The translations under genes and the position numbers were made by a program. Positions 34,338 to 48,800 of a stretch of DNA of 64,000 nucleotides are shown one piece after another; position 1 is the stretch's first letter; each line of letters opens with the position of its first letter. The notes under the pieces were generated by a model. That model saw only the letters and a list, made by a program, of their open reading frames with translations. It was not told the origin of the DNA and searched no databases. This stretch comes from Erodium maritimum (Eukaryota > Streptophyta > Magnoliopsida > Geraniales > Geraniaceae), in NCBI GenBank assembly GCA_963921825.1, contig OY997588.1, positions 55,002,803-55,066,802 on the forward strand, given 5' to 3'.

Positions 34338-35940
34338 CCTTTTTTGAGCGAAAGATGCAATTGTATTACTTGAAATTGATTACATTATCGTGCACCGGAG
34401 AACAGACTCCCCGGCCACCAGAAGGTCAATATTAATGAACAATTGTTCACTGAGCCTTTTAATATCAGAGCTATCACAGACGATATTTTGATGCCCATTG
34501 GACAATGAAAGAAGACAAGGGAAAGGGTTCCGGAGATCCTGAGGGACCTCGACGGTAATGGTGATTGTGGGAGGCAAAGCATCGTCTAGGGACCCCTCCC
34601 AATGCCAGTCCCCGATGCCCTAATGGTGCGTCATTCCTCCCGGCGGGGCTTCTTCCCCGCCTGTGACAAGTCGTCCCGCTCAACAGTAGGCGCATCCCTC
34701 TTCCGAGCTCCAACAGCCCTATCTTCATGAAGTACGGGCGCGGGAGCTTCAACAATTTGAGGGAGGGATGGAGGGGACCACCCATGGCGGCCTATCGCGG
34801 GTGACAAAATAGAAGCCCGACTAAGGAGCCGGTGACCTAGATTAGGGAACGAGTCCAGTGTTACGCCGACTTCCCCTTGTCGAGGTGACCTAAAATTAGG
34901 TAGCGGGTCCATTATAAACGGTCTTGGTGTTGCATCCCCCAATGCCCCGCCACGGGCATTGCACGCTCCAGCCACATCGTCCAGGTGCTGGTGGTACCTG
35001 CGACTCCGATGGAATGCCGGAAGACGGTAATGGAGCCAGGGAGGCGTCGTAGGTGGACGCCGAGCCACAACCCCTACAGGAACCGGGACAAACACCCTCA
35101 CTACCCGGGGCAAAGGATCCCATGCTCTCGTCCTCCTCCACATCCAGCTTCGGGCAACCCGGGTGGAAGATGTCTCCACCATGCTCCACCGCGTCCCACC
35201 ACGATCGCGAGTCCAGCCCCAAGACCAAGACTTCACCGACGTGACCGAGACGACGGCAGAGAACTCTAGAACATCCGTAACTGATGCCCTCTGAAGACGA
35301 GGAGATCGAGGCTGCAACCACTCTGGCGGAGGCGGAACCCTAGACCGGGCAGTAGGTCCTAGAGCGAGGTCACGGCGACGGGGTGCCCAAGGGGTGGATT
35401 CGGGTTCGGACCACGGGAATAGGGCATGTGGCTTGGAGGCGAAGTCACCGAGACTCGCCGCACCCCGCTCGGACGCTCCCACCGCTGGCGATTGACAACG
35501 GCAACTAGGAGGTCGGGGGACGATCCTCGCAGAGCAAAGGTCTCCGTCGAACTCAGCGAGTCCGAGATCAGGGCCACAGAACCCACCGACAAAGGAGGTC
35601 GGGGCGAGCCCTGTGGAAGGGAGGAAGAGGGTGATGGCGGTATGAGGGAAGGCGAGGGTGGTGGTGGGAAGAGGGTGGGAATGGAGGGCCAGGCGAGGCC
35701 AACGAACAAGATCGGGGTTGTATGACTATCGGAATGGGAGGCTCCGAGGTCACAAGAGGGGTGTAAGACGGTTGGGGAAAGGCCAACCACTCCCATCCGT
35801 AGATAAACTCCTCACCAGACATGGTCTGCGAGGTCATTTGGACAGGACAAGCAAATACGGGGACGGTAAAGTCGAGTGCCCCAGGCAGCACAACAACAGA
35901 AGCGACATAAGGTAGCTCCATAGCAGCAGACCAAATTTGT
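34338..35940 (-). mobile_element. ORF1-only LINE-like retroposon (copy 3)
   Basis: Minus-strand tail at about 34338-34345. At the 5' end a frame begins MELPYVASVVVLPGALDFTV (35921 downward) and continues EEFIYGWEWLAFPQPSY; a second frame of 283 codons runs 35482-34631 and ends QAGKKPRREE. The sequence is GC-rich (unlike its surroundings) and proline/arginine-rich. I see no endonuclease or reverse transcriptase. It could be a LINE ORF1 transcript copied by LINE machinery, or a retroposed host gene; I cannot decide. Confidence 0.45.
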
Positions 35941-36201
35941 TAGAGTTTTTTGTATAAAAAATATATATATTCTTAAAGAATGGAAATATGTTAGACGTTT
36001 GAATTTTGAATAATATATCTTGAAAAATAATAATTCAAATTACATTTAAGATAGTTAGAAAGAGATTCGATCGAATACGCATAAAACCGGGCCGGGTTTC
36101 GGGTGCCCATATCTGGCGGCTCTGATGAAAGGTTCATATTTGCAGTTCTCTTCTCTGCTGCCTATAGCGTCCCAGTCTGGTGCTTCGCACAGTACTCGAG
36201 A

Positions 36202-39200
36202 ATGGCTTCTTCACCCAACGGCGAGGAAGATCAGCAGGTCCCTCTCTATTTCTACCTGCTATCATCGTCCTTTGCGATTTTTTTGTTGTGATGTCTTGGT
36301 GCGATGTAATTTTCGTTTTCTTTAGCTTCGTTGATTTCTCAATCGTCTCCGATTGAATTAACAAACTAGTTCCTCTGCTGCTGATTGAAGAATCGAGAAA
36401 TCGTTTTAGTTTCCTGAAGACAGTGTATTATTGTATTGAATTTTGAATTCAGTGCTGTAGCTGAATGGAACTTGGCCAATAATGTTAATCAGCTTCTATA
36501 ATTTGTGACGAACTACTGCTCTTTAGTTCATTGCTTTTTGGATTCCTAACATTTCCAGTTCTCTGGTCTGACAGGTTTTGGTTGAAGAGAACAAGTTTTC
36601 GAGGACATTGACATTGAACAGACCTAAGCAACTCAATGCCTTGTCCGATCAAATGGTACTCATCAAGATGCTTATTTTCACATGTTAAATTATTTAAAAC
36701 GTTCTTACAATGTCTGATGTGTCATCATGGTGTAAGATACAAGAAACTGCTTCAAAAGTTTAAGCAGTGTAGTTAGATCAAGGCTTATTGTCGAAAGAAT
36801 GTGGATCTGATGACAAGAACGTATTCAGAAATGAAAAATATGTGTGTGCCATCACATTTTACAAAACTGTGACTGCATGATAATAGTGAATGCACTCATT
36901 TTGACATACGTACTATTTCTTTTGGGTTAATTGCTAAAAACTACAAAAAGTTTTGTCCACATGGTAAAAACTACACTGAGTTTAAAAGTGGACAAAACAT
37001 ACAATAAGTATTGTCCACAGTCTTCTATTAAAATAATGAACATAATATTCTGTTCTGTTAAATATTGGCCCATATGTTTTGACCATAGTACTTTTCAATG
37101 CTATATGTTTTCACCACATATCCTATAGAGGTTAAGGGAACAAAATATTTAGTGTATGTTTTTGTCCACTTTTAAACTCAATGTAGTTTGTAGCATGTGG
37201 ACAATTTTTTTTGTGTTGCCTTTCGCTTTAGTTCATCATTTTCTTGGTTCCATATATCATTTGATCAATAACTAAGACATTAGAAGTACGAAATTAATTT
37301 TTTATAATGTTAATTAAGCCTACACGATATTGATATGTCCATTTGATGGTTTCTTATTCCAGATTTCCAGGCTATCCAAACTTTTTCATGCCTATGAGAA
37401 TGATTCAAATGTTAAGTTGTTAATCCTCAAGGTAAGTATCTTACAATATTTTCATGATGACGCCTTTATTCTTCAGTTTCGTTTCATAAAATATCTACCA
37501 AGATCATAGTATAGACCTAAACACGTTTCCTGATGGAACTAGCTGATTAAAGGCTGTAGAAGAAACAAGATCTGAGGTTACTGTTGTGTTACTCCTTGCA
37601 ACAACCATTGGCAACAACAATTAAGTGCCACTGCATTTCTGCAACTATAATGACCTGCAGTTTCTTTATTTATCAACATTAACTAATATGCATGAGTTCA
37701 ATGCCCAAGGTCTTGGGTTCAAAGTCAAACCTTGCTAGATGTGTTATTGCTGATAAAGAAAGTGCTAATCAAGTATCAGTTCAGACAAAATTATTCTTTT
37801 AAAGCAATACAGCAGACCACATTATTTCATGTAAAAAAAGACCAGTATTGCCAATGTATTCCTTAACAACATGATTGTCTGCAATAATTGGCTAGATTAC
37901 AAATATAGTTTTTATAATATGGTTGGTGATTTCATACCATTAGATAGCATAACCTACTCCATACCATATCTTCATCTCTTGTTTGTGCTCATCAAATACC
38001 ATAAATCATTACTTGCTGAAGTTGTGGCTCCATAACACAATCACAGGTTTCTTCTAGTGGAAAGCATAGAACATCTTTATCTTTGTTAATTACTCAGTGT
38101 TCTCCGCACTACTATGGAGTTGTCAATTTGCGATATGATTGAGGTCATCTTGGGTGAAATTGTGCAAAAAAATCTTGCCATAGCTTTCGTAAAATATCAA
38201 GGCTTTTCGTCTATAGTATTCTTTGTTAGAGTTTAGTTTATTTCCCGTTACAAGTCTTTCCTATTCCTATTTAAGTTAGATTTCCTATGTTGTTTAGTAT
38301 TGGTATTTCCTATTTCGCATAAGTTATTCCCTATATAAAGGGATCCTCTAATTGTATTGATACGTCAAGAATATCAAGTATCATCAATAATATTTCAAAA
38401 TTTTACTTGTTATCAGAGACTATTCGATCCTAAGTTAGATTTTTGTGGGTTATGGCTTTGCCCACTCGTTAATATATAATTTAGCGGGTGGGCAAGACAT
38501 TGTTCTTCGGAATTTTCACTGTTCATCCGTAGCAGTGTTCATCCGCAGCACTGTTCATCGACGATCACAGTTCACGGGCACTGTTCCCCCTACCGCTACT
38601 GTTCATCACGGGTACTGTTAGCCCGCGCACACTGTTCATCACGGGCCCTGTTCACCGCCAGCACTGTTCAACCGGTTACTGTTCACGAGCTGCAAATTCA
38701 GCCGAGCAGTATCCTTCATCTCAATTCTTCTGATTTTAGGGTTTTGGTGATTTTCCATTAAAAAAAATCACATATATTTGGGCATCCGTAAAATCAGCAT
38801 AGTTTGCACCATCGTCGTGCTTACTTGAAGATGTTTCGCACCGTCGTTACACGGCGTAGTTGCTCTAATTTGTTTCGCACCGTCGGCATAGTTGCTTGAA
38901 GTTGTTTCGCACTGTCGACATAGTTGCTTGAAGTTCTTTCGCACCGTCCTTATAAGGCGTAGTTGCTTGAAAACTTTTGCACCGTCATGTGACGTAGTTG
39001 CTTAAAGTTGTTTCGCATTGTCGTTATGCGACTTGCATGAAGATGTTTTGTCCCCACATGGTGTAATTGCTCGAAGCTGAATGGTGCGTCTGTAAAATCA
39101 AGGTATGAGCCAATGGCTCAAGATCTTCTTAGGCTTTAAAAAGCCGTTATTGGGTATCGTGCCATTTGTGACCTCCACCCTATATTAAATTTTAAGCCTA

Positions 39201-42200
39201 TAAGCATACGTGTATTCCTGCTATGACCCATATGCAGACGTGTATTCCTGCTATGGTATACGTGTAGATGTTGAGTCCTACACGTGAGGGGGAGTGTTGA
39301 AAAAAAAAATCAGTTCTTCGGCAACAACATGAAGTTAAAATTTGAAATTTATTCTTCGTCCACGTACAAGACTCGTTATCTGACTTGTACGTGAGGGGGA
39401 GTCTTAGAGTTTAGTTTATTTCCAGTTACAAGTATTTCCTATTCCTATTTAAGTTAGATTTCCTATGTTGTTTAGTATTGATATTTCCTATTTCGCATAC
39501 AGTTAATCCCTATATATAGGGATGCTCTCATTGTAATGATACATCAAGAATATCAAGTATCACCAATAATAGTATTCTTCATTTGGGAATGCACAAAATA
39601 CTGTTTTCAGCCTGACAGGGATTTGGACCTTTGTATTTATATGTATTCTATATTTGACTATATGTATGTAGGGAAAAGGAAGAGCCTTTTGTGCCGGTGG
39701 TGATGTTACAGCTGTAGCTCGTGATATTACCAGAGGTATAGATTCTTTTGGTGCATAACATTGCATCAACCTAAACCTTGACATCTAAATAATTGTTGGG
39801 TTACAATTTACAACCATAATCAAGCTGGGCATCTACAATTTCCACCTGAATTTCTCTGTGCGTGTTGTTTCTGTTAAATCTGTGCAGAGCTTTATTAGTT
39901 TCCTTCCATAAAAGAGAACATTTTCTCTCTTCTTGCTCCTTTCTATTTAATTATATATACTTAGATTTATGTAATGATAATGTGGCTTGTGTTTATATTT
40001 GTATGTATCAGTCAATTGGAAACTGGGCGCAAACTTCTTTCGTAAAGAATTCATCTTAGTTTATGTGATGGCAACATACAGTAAACCACAGGTGATCTAG
40101 TTTTCCATTTTGGTGTAATTTCATGATGACTTTGTACTGATTTTTCATGTCTGGCGCTTTTTATATACCCCCTACGTTCCTATCTAAGCTACATGCTTGA
40201 TTTTTGGTAAATATAGCGGATTAGTCTGCTCCACATTCCCACCATGTTCTCATGTGCTCACACTTGTTATAATACAGTCATGTAGAACTAACTCATACTA
40301 GGATATTATTGTGGAGCATCCAATTTGGGGAAGCATTTCACTTATTATGTAGTTACTTTTGACACACATCATGTGGAATTATATACTATTTTTCACTTTC
40401 AGCAATGTGACTGTAGGTTTCACTTCTCAATGGAATTGTCATGGGTGGTGGGGCTGGTGTTTCAATGCATGGTAGATTCCGTGTTGCAACTGAAAATTCG
40501 GTATTTATCTCTCTACGCCGGTTTGATGTGATGCAAAATTTCTTCCACCGAATTTGTTGAAAAAAGTTGAAACTGACTTGTGCACTGAATTAGCTAGGGA
40601 GGTACTAGTTCATGTTAAACTTTTTGAATGTGTTAAAGTGTGTGTCCGACATTGAAAGTGTATTGGCGAGTTGACCATTTGATAAACATATTGATGTCTC
40701 CACCCATCCGCTTAAGCGTTTGGGTTAGATTGGGTTTTAACAGAATGTAGCAAACAAATAAATTTGAAAAACAAGTAATAATGTGGAGAAGTTAAGGGAG
40801 TTAATGGTATGGCGTTATTAAAGAGAAGAGACATGAAACAAGATACATCATAGGAATAATCTCACTCAACTACCCTTAAGTATGCACAATTCTAAACTAA
40901 CTACCCCTAATTTTCAAATGCTTTGAACAACCATCATAATTTCTAGTTAGTCTCATTAAACTAAACACCTGTAAAAAAAATAAACAGTAAGTTTTTGGTT
41001 TATCATTTCACACCCAAAAGTTGACGAATTGGTGTAAACTGAGCTTAAAAAACTCAGGGGGTTGTAAAAAACTTCTTAAACTTAGGGGCAGTTGATTGAG
41101 CAAGGTGCATACTTAAGGGTAGCTGATTGATATTATCCCCATATAATATGAAACATGAGCATTCATAGTTTAGATCTTAACTTAAAGTTCAAAAGTATGC
41201 AAACCAGTGAGGGATACTAATTACTGTGATTCACATGATATGGGCTGTCCTACACTTATATGGTCTGGGAGCCTCAAGATTAGCCTAAATTGGAAATAAG
41301 GCTTTTTTGGAACACTATGTCCATGCAATGCATGTTGCAGGAATTCCTTTCCTAAATTATGTACCATTAATTCTTTAAACCGGGTACTCCACTGCATTAT
41401 TTTTTGTTCTGTTTATTTGATTTATCAATGTTATATGCCATCTTTTCTTGCATTTAAGTCGTAGTAAGATTGAGGTGAAACAAGCAGACATTTATCCTAT
41501 TGTCAGGCTGCTACGCGTTATGTTTGAAATTCCTAGTTTTTCCAATTTTTTAAAAGAATTTGTTGAAGCGTTTCATATTGAAAGAATGTGGATTTAGTGA
41601 CTATTTGCGCACTCTACCCATTACCTATTTGTTTAAGTTTTAACATGGTATCAGAGCTTGGTTTGGTATTAGGCATGTGAGGCCCTTTGAATTGTTCGGC
41701 CTGCACGCGAGGGGGAGTGTTGACGTGTTCCACATTGAGGGAATGTGTATTCAGTGGCAGCTTGATATACTAGTAGGGCCCTCCACCCAAGGGTTTTTGG
41801 TGGAGTAAGTTTTTGACATAGTCCATTGTGTTATTATAGATTCCTTATACATTTAAGTTTTTGAGTGTTGATAGGAGAGCGGTAGGTTTTGTCTTCTGGT
41901 GTGTTTCCTGCAATATCACAGGTTCTTGCAGTAGAAGAATAATAGGATATTTTGGAACCAGTTTACTAATATCAACCCTTGGAGGGATAGGTTTGTATTG
42001 TATCTCTCCATCTTTTTTAAATCTTTCCAATAATTATAGGGAGTTTGTTTGTCTTGCTTGTATCTTGTATATTCATTCTCATAAGAGTAGCGTCTATTTT
42101 TCTGAAATTTTATAATCCATTTGACTTGGTAAATATAATCCTTACCGTGTCTTTTGCAGGTCTTTGCAATGCCAGAAACAGCTTTGGGACTCTTTCCAGA

Positions 42201-42387
42201 TGTAGGGGCCTCTTATTTCTTGACTAGACTTCCCGGGTTCTTTGGTAATGTTGGTTGAATATGTAATTATTCCTTGTTTTTAAAGCCGAGATGTCAAGAT
42301 CCTGGATTCTTTGCTCAATGTCCACTTGCAAGGGCAGTGCCACATCAACTGTAGCGTGGACATATGCCCCCAACATGTTACTTGGAA

Positions 42388-42418
<31 letters not shown>

Positions 42419-42771
42419 CGGGTGCGAACGTGCGAACCTGCTGGTTTAGTGTATCTGGTTTGCGAAAATAGTGTTCTCAGTTTGCGGTGTTTTCGCAAAC
42501 CATATTTTTCTCAAGATAAAATGCTTTTTTTTCAAACTTCTTTTCCGCAAACTATGATGCTTATTTCCGCAAACCATATTCGCTATTTCCGCAAACCAGA
42601 TACACTATTTTCGCAAACCATATATTTTCTCAACATAAAAATGTTGGTTTTTCAAACTTTTTTTTCCGCAAACTGGGATGCTTATTTCCGCAAACCATGT
42701 TCACTATATCCGCAAACCAGATTTGAGGTTCGCAGGTTCGCACCGTAAGGGAGGTTCGCACCTGATTGCTT

Positions 42772-42802
<31 letters not shown>

Positions 42803-45800
42803 CGGGTGCAATCAGGTGCGAACTCGCGAATTCAGTGTATACGGTTTGAGGAAATAGCATTCCCGGTTTGAGGTGAATATTCTCAGTCAAAAATTTCCTT
42901 AAACCGGAAACGCTATTTTCTCAAACTTTATTTTTCTCAAACTAAAATGCTATATTCTCAAACTATTTTTTCTCAAACTGGGATGCTGTTTTCCTCAAAC
43001 CATATTCGCGATTTTTTCAAACTATATTTGGGGTTCGCAGGTTCACACCGTAAGAGGGGTTCACACCTGATCGTCCACCTGTATATATATATATATATGT
43101 ATCTAAATTGTGAGAGCGCCCCACTGAAATATGAAAAAGTCAATAGCTAAATATAGTATAAAGATATGACCCCACTTAATAACCATCCTTGATCTGCCCC
43201 TGTCCATATTTACTATCTTTTATCATGAATTCATGAGTTCTTCCCATCTTAAATACTTATTATTCATTTTAATCTTTCACATATTGACACTCCTGTATAT
43301 CATTTCCTAGCTGATTGCTTTGGATATAACTTGTGTATAGGGATGATATTTGTTTCTTACTATGTTACCCTCAATGAATTTGCCAGGTGAATATGTTGGA
43401 CTTACTGGAGCACGGTTAGATGGTGCTGAAATGCTTGCATGTGGTCTTGCTACTCATTTTGTCCCCTCAGTGGTATACTTTTCCTCTTACTTGGTTTAGC
43501 TTTTAATTACTCAATAACTCAGGCCTTCTAAAAACTAATATAAAATTTATTCCTGATCATTAGAGAAAGTGTAAGTTAAAGCTGTAAGTCATAGTAAGTA
43601 ATTTGGAAGGGGTAAACATCCACATTGATGATTCTTTTGTTTTAATATTCTCTTTGATGCTATACTATTGATTGGTACGGTGGGGTGGGGTGATATAACC
43701 TGTTAAGATAGATGTATATAGAGAAAATACTGTCAACATTGAATACAATACCAGTGAAAATACCAATTTTACATAACTGAAGTTTACTTTTGAGTTTAAT
43801 GTGTAAATTTACTCTAGTAAGTAGTGACTTACAGATCTTGTAAATTCACACTTTTGTTAGTCTTAAATTCAATGTTTTATTGATTATTCTTGTTGTTCAA
43901 TAACGAGAACATCCCTTTATGTAGGGATTAACCCTATACTAAGTAGGAAATAGAATAATGCTAAGAAAAATAGAAATAGGAAACTAGTAATAGGAAATAA
44001 ACTAAACTCTTAACACTCCCCTCTCACATAGAAGCTGTGTTGTAGTTGCCGAAGAACTAGGATTTTTGAAAAAAATTAACATGAGTAATTTTCAAGGAAA
44101 ATCACCAAAAACTCTAAAATCGGAAATTACGAAGACAGACAGGAATTATTGGGACAAGATTGTCGACTGATGAACAGTGCGCACGGATGAGCTGTTACAC
44201 CGCACGATGAACGACATTTGTGGTGAACACTACCCGGGTTGAACAATGCTCGATGAACAATACCTTATCTGATAAAAAAGAACTCCGAAAAATAACGCCT
44301 TGTTCACCCGCATTAACGAGTGGACAAAACAACAATTCACTAAAATCTGACCTAGAATCGAACTAGGCTCTTTCATGTTAAATTCAATGTTTTATGGATC
44401 ATTCTCGTTCAATATAATGAGGGCATCCTTTTACGTAGGGATTAACCTCTTACTAAATAGGCAATACAATAATGCTAAACAATATAGAAATAAGAAAAAC
44501 TAATAGGAAATACTTGTAAGGTCATGTAGTATGGCAATCCGACCTTTATCCTTCACCTAAGGACTCTATATTTAAAAATGAAGCTGCCTTTATACAATGA
44601 TTTGAAGTATGTATATCTGTAGATTAAGAAACAGATCCAGTTTCTGGCAAATTATGAAGGCCTTAAATTGTGTTAATGATGAAACAGTGCCTGAATAGAA
44701 AACTCAAAGAGCTAAAAATACATTGACGGCATTCCCTTTTGCCTTCAAAATTTTATTTTAGGATGTAGTAGTTTTATCATTTGAACTATATTCTTAGGAT
44801 TCTGGTCGTCTATAATTGTACAGAGATTGTCACTTTTAGAAGAAGAATTGTCCAATATGGAATCCGGTGATCCAGCCATGATTTCTGCAGTTATAGATAA
44901 ATACTCCTTGCAACCATCTCTGAAGGAGAATAGTGCTTATCACAGGTTAGTTTTGAATGGAAAGTCTACCCCTTTTGGTTCTAAATGAATAGATGGTCTG
45001 GCTTGGTATAATTCGTTATTGTGGTAAGCTATAGCCTCTAGGGACACCACTTGTAGTCTACCGCATTCCAGTATGCATTCACGATATTTCTATGCATTCA
45101 CTTTGTGGAATATCAACAAGCAGATTGTCTATAGTTGCTTTGTCTATGGTTTCAAGTAAGTTATTTAGGGATTTAATTTATGTTTGGATACTTGCAAGGC
45201 ATCTCCAGGGCTATGTTTGTCTGTGAGATGCATAGGTGATTATGAACTGATAATTGTTCCATGTATCATTTTTTGTTGATGAAATGTATAATTTGGTATT
45301 CCTCCATTACTGCTGTAATTATTTCTGTGTAACAATGCCTGGAGTTTAAATTGTAAAATGTTCGTGTTGAGGGTCTAGGAGGTAAGACAAAAACATGCCA
45401 GTATGCAACAGATATCACTCTATAAACAAGTCTTAAATCATGCCTAGAGTTTTTGTGGTGGTTTGCCTTTAGTTAATAAGAGTTTTTCCTACAAAGACAA
45501 ATACGTATATGGCATGTAATTTTATGTGCAAGCATACACTCATGGAATGATCACACTGCTGAGAGTACCTTCTGATGAACTCTTATGAACAGTAGTTTAC
45601 TGGAGAAACTCAGAAATATTCATTTGCATATATAATTATGCAAAAAGTGTCTGGTAATAGATGACATTTTTCCTTTACATCAGTAAATTATTTAGAAGGT
45701 TATATACTGAAATGTTATGCTAAAGATTGTTTTCCACTTTTCTACTACAAACTGGATGAGCAGTTATTTTAAAATCCGAAGTTATGGAGTGAATTTGTTG

Positions 45801-48800
45801 TGGAGTTTGTACTTTGTACTTGTGATTCTTCCATAATATTATATAAAGGGATAATTATCAAAACATGCACTTATGTTTCGTCCACAAACGAAATAGTGCA
45901 CAATGTTTTGTCCACGTCGTCTGGCTACCCTTATGAATCGTCCACGCACTTCTGTTAGAAAAGTGTAACAGCAGAACCTGAATTGACAATTTTGTCCTTT
46001 TGGTTTGAAATTCAAAAATAAGAATTTCGTCCAAAAAAATGAGTGGCTGAGGATTGTTAGGGCAATTTCGTCCAAAAAAAAATTCAGACACAAGCACATG
46101 ATAGCACATGAGGCTACAGATTCGAATATTCTGTTAATTTTACTGACAGAAGTGCGTGGACGATTCATAAGGGTAGCCAGACGACGTGGACGAAACATAA
46201 GTGCATGTTTTGACAATTATCCCTTATATAAATATCACACAAAAAACTGCTACAGTATTTATGTCTATTTTTTTGGTTGTTGATATAAAAATGGATATAG
46301 TCCCTCCCTAGTTGTATCTTACAGTTGTTCCTTGACATGCAAGCTGTCTACTTATTTAGGCTAGTCCATGCTAAAAGCAATTTAGTATTAGTCATGTTGA
46401 AAAAAGAGATTCACATCACTATTTCTGCATGCAATATTTTAAATTCCTGAGATTTGCAATTGCATGTTCTTTTATTTGTTCTCTAAGAAAGTCAGTATCT
46501 CACAGCATATTTAGATAAAGTCTCTCAGATATTAATTCTTATATACACCCACCTAAAAGATATATTAACCATCTGCATTTATAGATAACTTTTAAATGTT
46601 TGCACACTCCGGATTATGTGTAATGAAAAGTTGTGTATTATTCTAGCCTTCATTCTCTATCTGACATTGTATTTTCTTGTGACAACTTTATCACAGATTG
46701 GATATTATTAATAAATGCTTTTCTCGAAGAACTGTCGAAGATATTCTTTCTTCCCTTGTGAGTTGATGATTTGGAATGGCTGCACAGGGGAAAATAAATT
46801 CACTCTTCATATTCTTTTGAAGTTTCTTATTTTTGTATAGGCTGTAGTAATAATTGCAAAAAAGTAACATCAGGTATTCACTTTTTGCAATTTTAGCTCT
46901 GTTCTTTGATAATTACAAAAAAGCACACTGAACTTGTCTTTTTGTTGCAATTTGTATAAAAAATATGATTTCACCCTTACAGTTTAGGATTTAAAAATGA
47001 ATTTAAGTAAAAAAATCCAAATTTTCATATCACTCAATTTTCTTCCTCTTTGTACGGTACAAAAAAAGAAATTTAAGGAATCTGAAAATTCGGATTTTTG
47101 TTCTTTAATTATTACTTCTCAAATTTAAAATTTCAGTGTATAATCATCATTTTAACACAATTTTATACAAAAATGCAACAAAAAGACTAGTTCAGGTACT
47201 TTTTTGCAATCATCCTAGACTAGGGCTACAAATTGCAAAAAGTGAATACCTCAGAGTACTTTTTGCAATTATCTCTACATTCAATTTGCATATAGTGTTC
47301 TTTGACAATAAATAGATACAATTTCTGCCTCTTGCTTGACCATATTACTTCCTGTTGCAGGAGATGGAGGCCAGAAATAGGGCAGATGATTGGATCTCTG
47401 TCACAATTAATTCACTGAAGAAGGCATCCCCAACAAGTCTTAAAATTTCGCTTAGAGTGGTACGTAAGCATTCCTTAAGAGGACTTATAATGTATTGGGT
47501 AAATTTATACTGCAGTGTGATAACTTGTAAGTGTAGTCTGAGTAGTGTGTATAATCTCTTAACTAAGCTTCACCTTGGCGCACTTGACGCTCTGTGGCTA
47601 CCCTAAAGTCTCGTACACACACTTCTGTCAGAAAAATGGACGAAATAATCCGTTTCTGTTATTCATGTGACCCATGTGCCTGTTAAAGGTACAGTGAAAT
47701 TACCATTTTACCCTTAACATCTGAACCCTTTGACTTTTGCAAGGAAAAATACTATTTTACCCTTTTAAATAATAAATAAATAAACAAATAAAATAAAATA
47801 AAATAATTTCTAATTATTTTATAAAATCTGTTTTAAATCAAATTTTAATTTTAAAAATATATAAATTTAAAAAATCAATTTCTAATTTTTTAAAATATGT
47901 TATAATTCAGATTTTACTTTTAACCTTAAAATACAGAAATAATAATAAAAATTAATTAATTTATTTTGAAATAATTAATTAAATAATTTAAATAATTAAT
48001 TAGAAAAATAAATTTAAAAAATTAATGAAACAATTTATTTTGAAATAATTAATTAAATAATTTAAATTAAAAAATTAATCAAAAAATTATTTTGAAATAA
48101 TTAATTAAATAATTAAATAAATTTATTTATTTTGAAATAATTAATATTGAGAAATAAAAAAATTGAATTAATTAAAGCTAATTAAAACATTAATGAGTTA
48201 TTAAGGATTTAAGGAAGTAAGGGGTATAATCGTGTTTCAATTCATCTACTTAAAATTCAATTCAAACATAGAAGGGTAAAATAGTCATTTCAAATTCTCC
48301 TGTCCTGTTAAGTTTTCCTGACAAAAATGTGTGGCTGAAACTTTAGGGTAGTTTTGAACAATTATCCTTTAAACAAAACCCAATTTTAAACAAATTGTAA
48401 TATGACTTAACCCAGCAAAAGAAGTAGACTTCTGTTTCCAAATGCAATAATACCTATAGAAAATACACACTTGAGGAAATACTCAATTTTTGCTATCATG
48501 CTCAATGTAATAATAATCTTAAAAAAAACTACCCTATTTCCTGAACTCAAGCCGGAGTTTCGAGTGGTTGTCTTGCATTGCATCAATTCACTTTTGAGTC
48601 TCAGTTGCTTCGTTAGAAGCTTGTTTATACGTCAAATTAATTTCACATTGTTATGCATGCATCCGTTTGTGGACAAAAGTTTAATGTAGTTTCGGACAAT
48701 TAACCCTAAGAAAGAACAAACGTAAATTCTAGGCTTCTTTTCCCCCTTTCTTCTGTTGCTTTGTCTGTCAGAGGGTGCCGAATTGAACACTCTCGTCAAG

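Noticed and set aside
34631-35482. 283-codon frame as a single-exon host gene
   Set aside because: It sits in a poly-A-tailed retroposon copy next to a related copy, and no conserved domain is recognisable.
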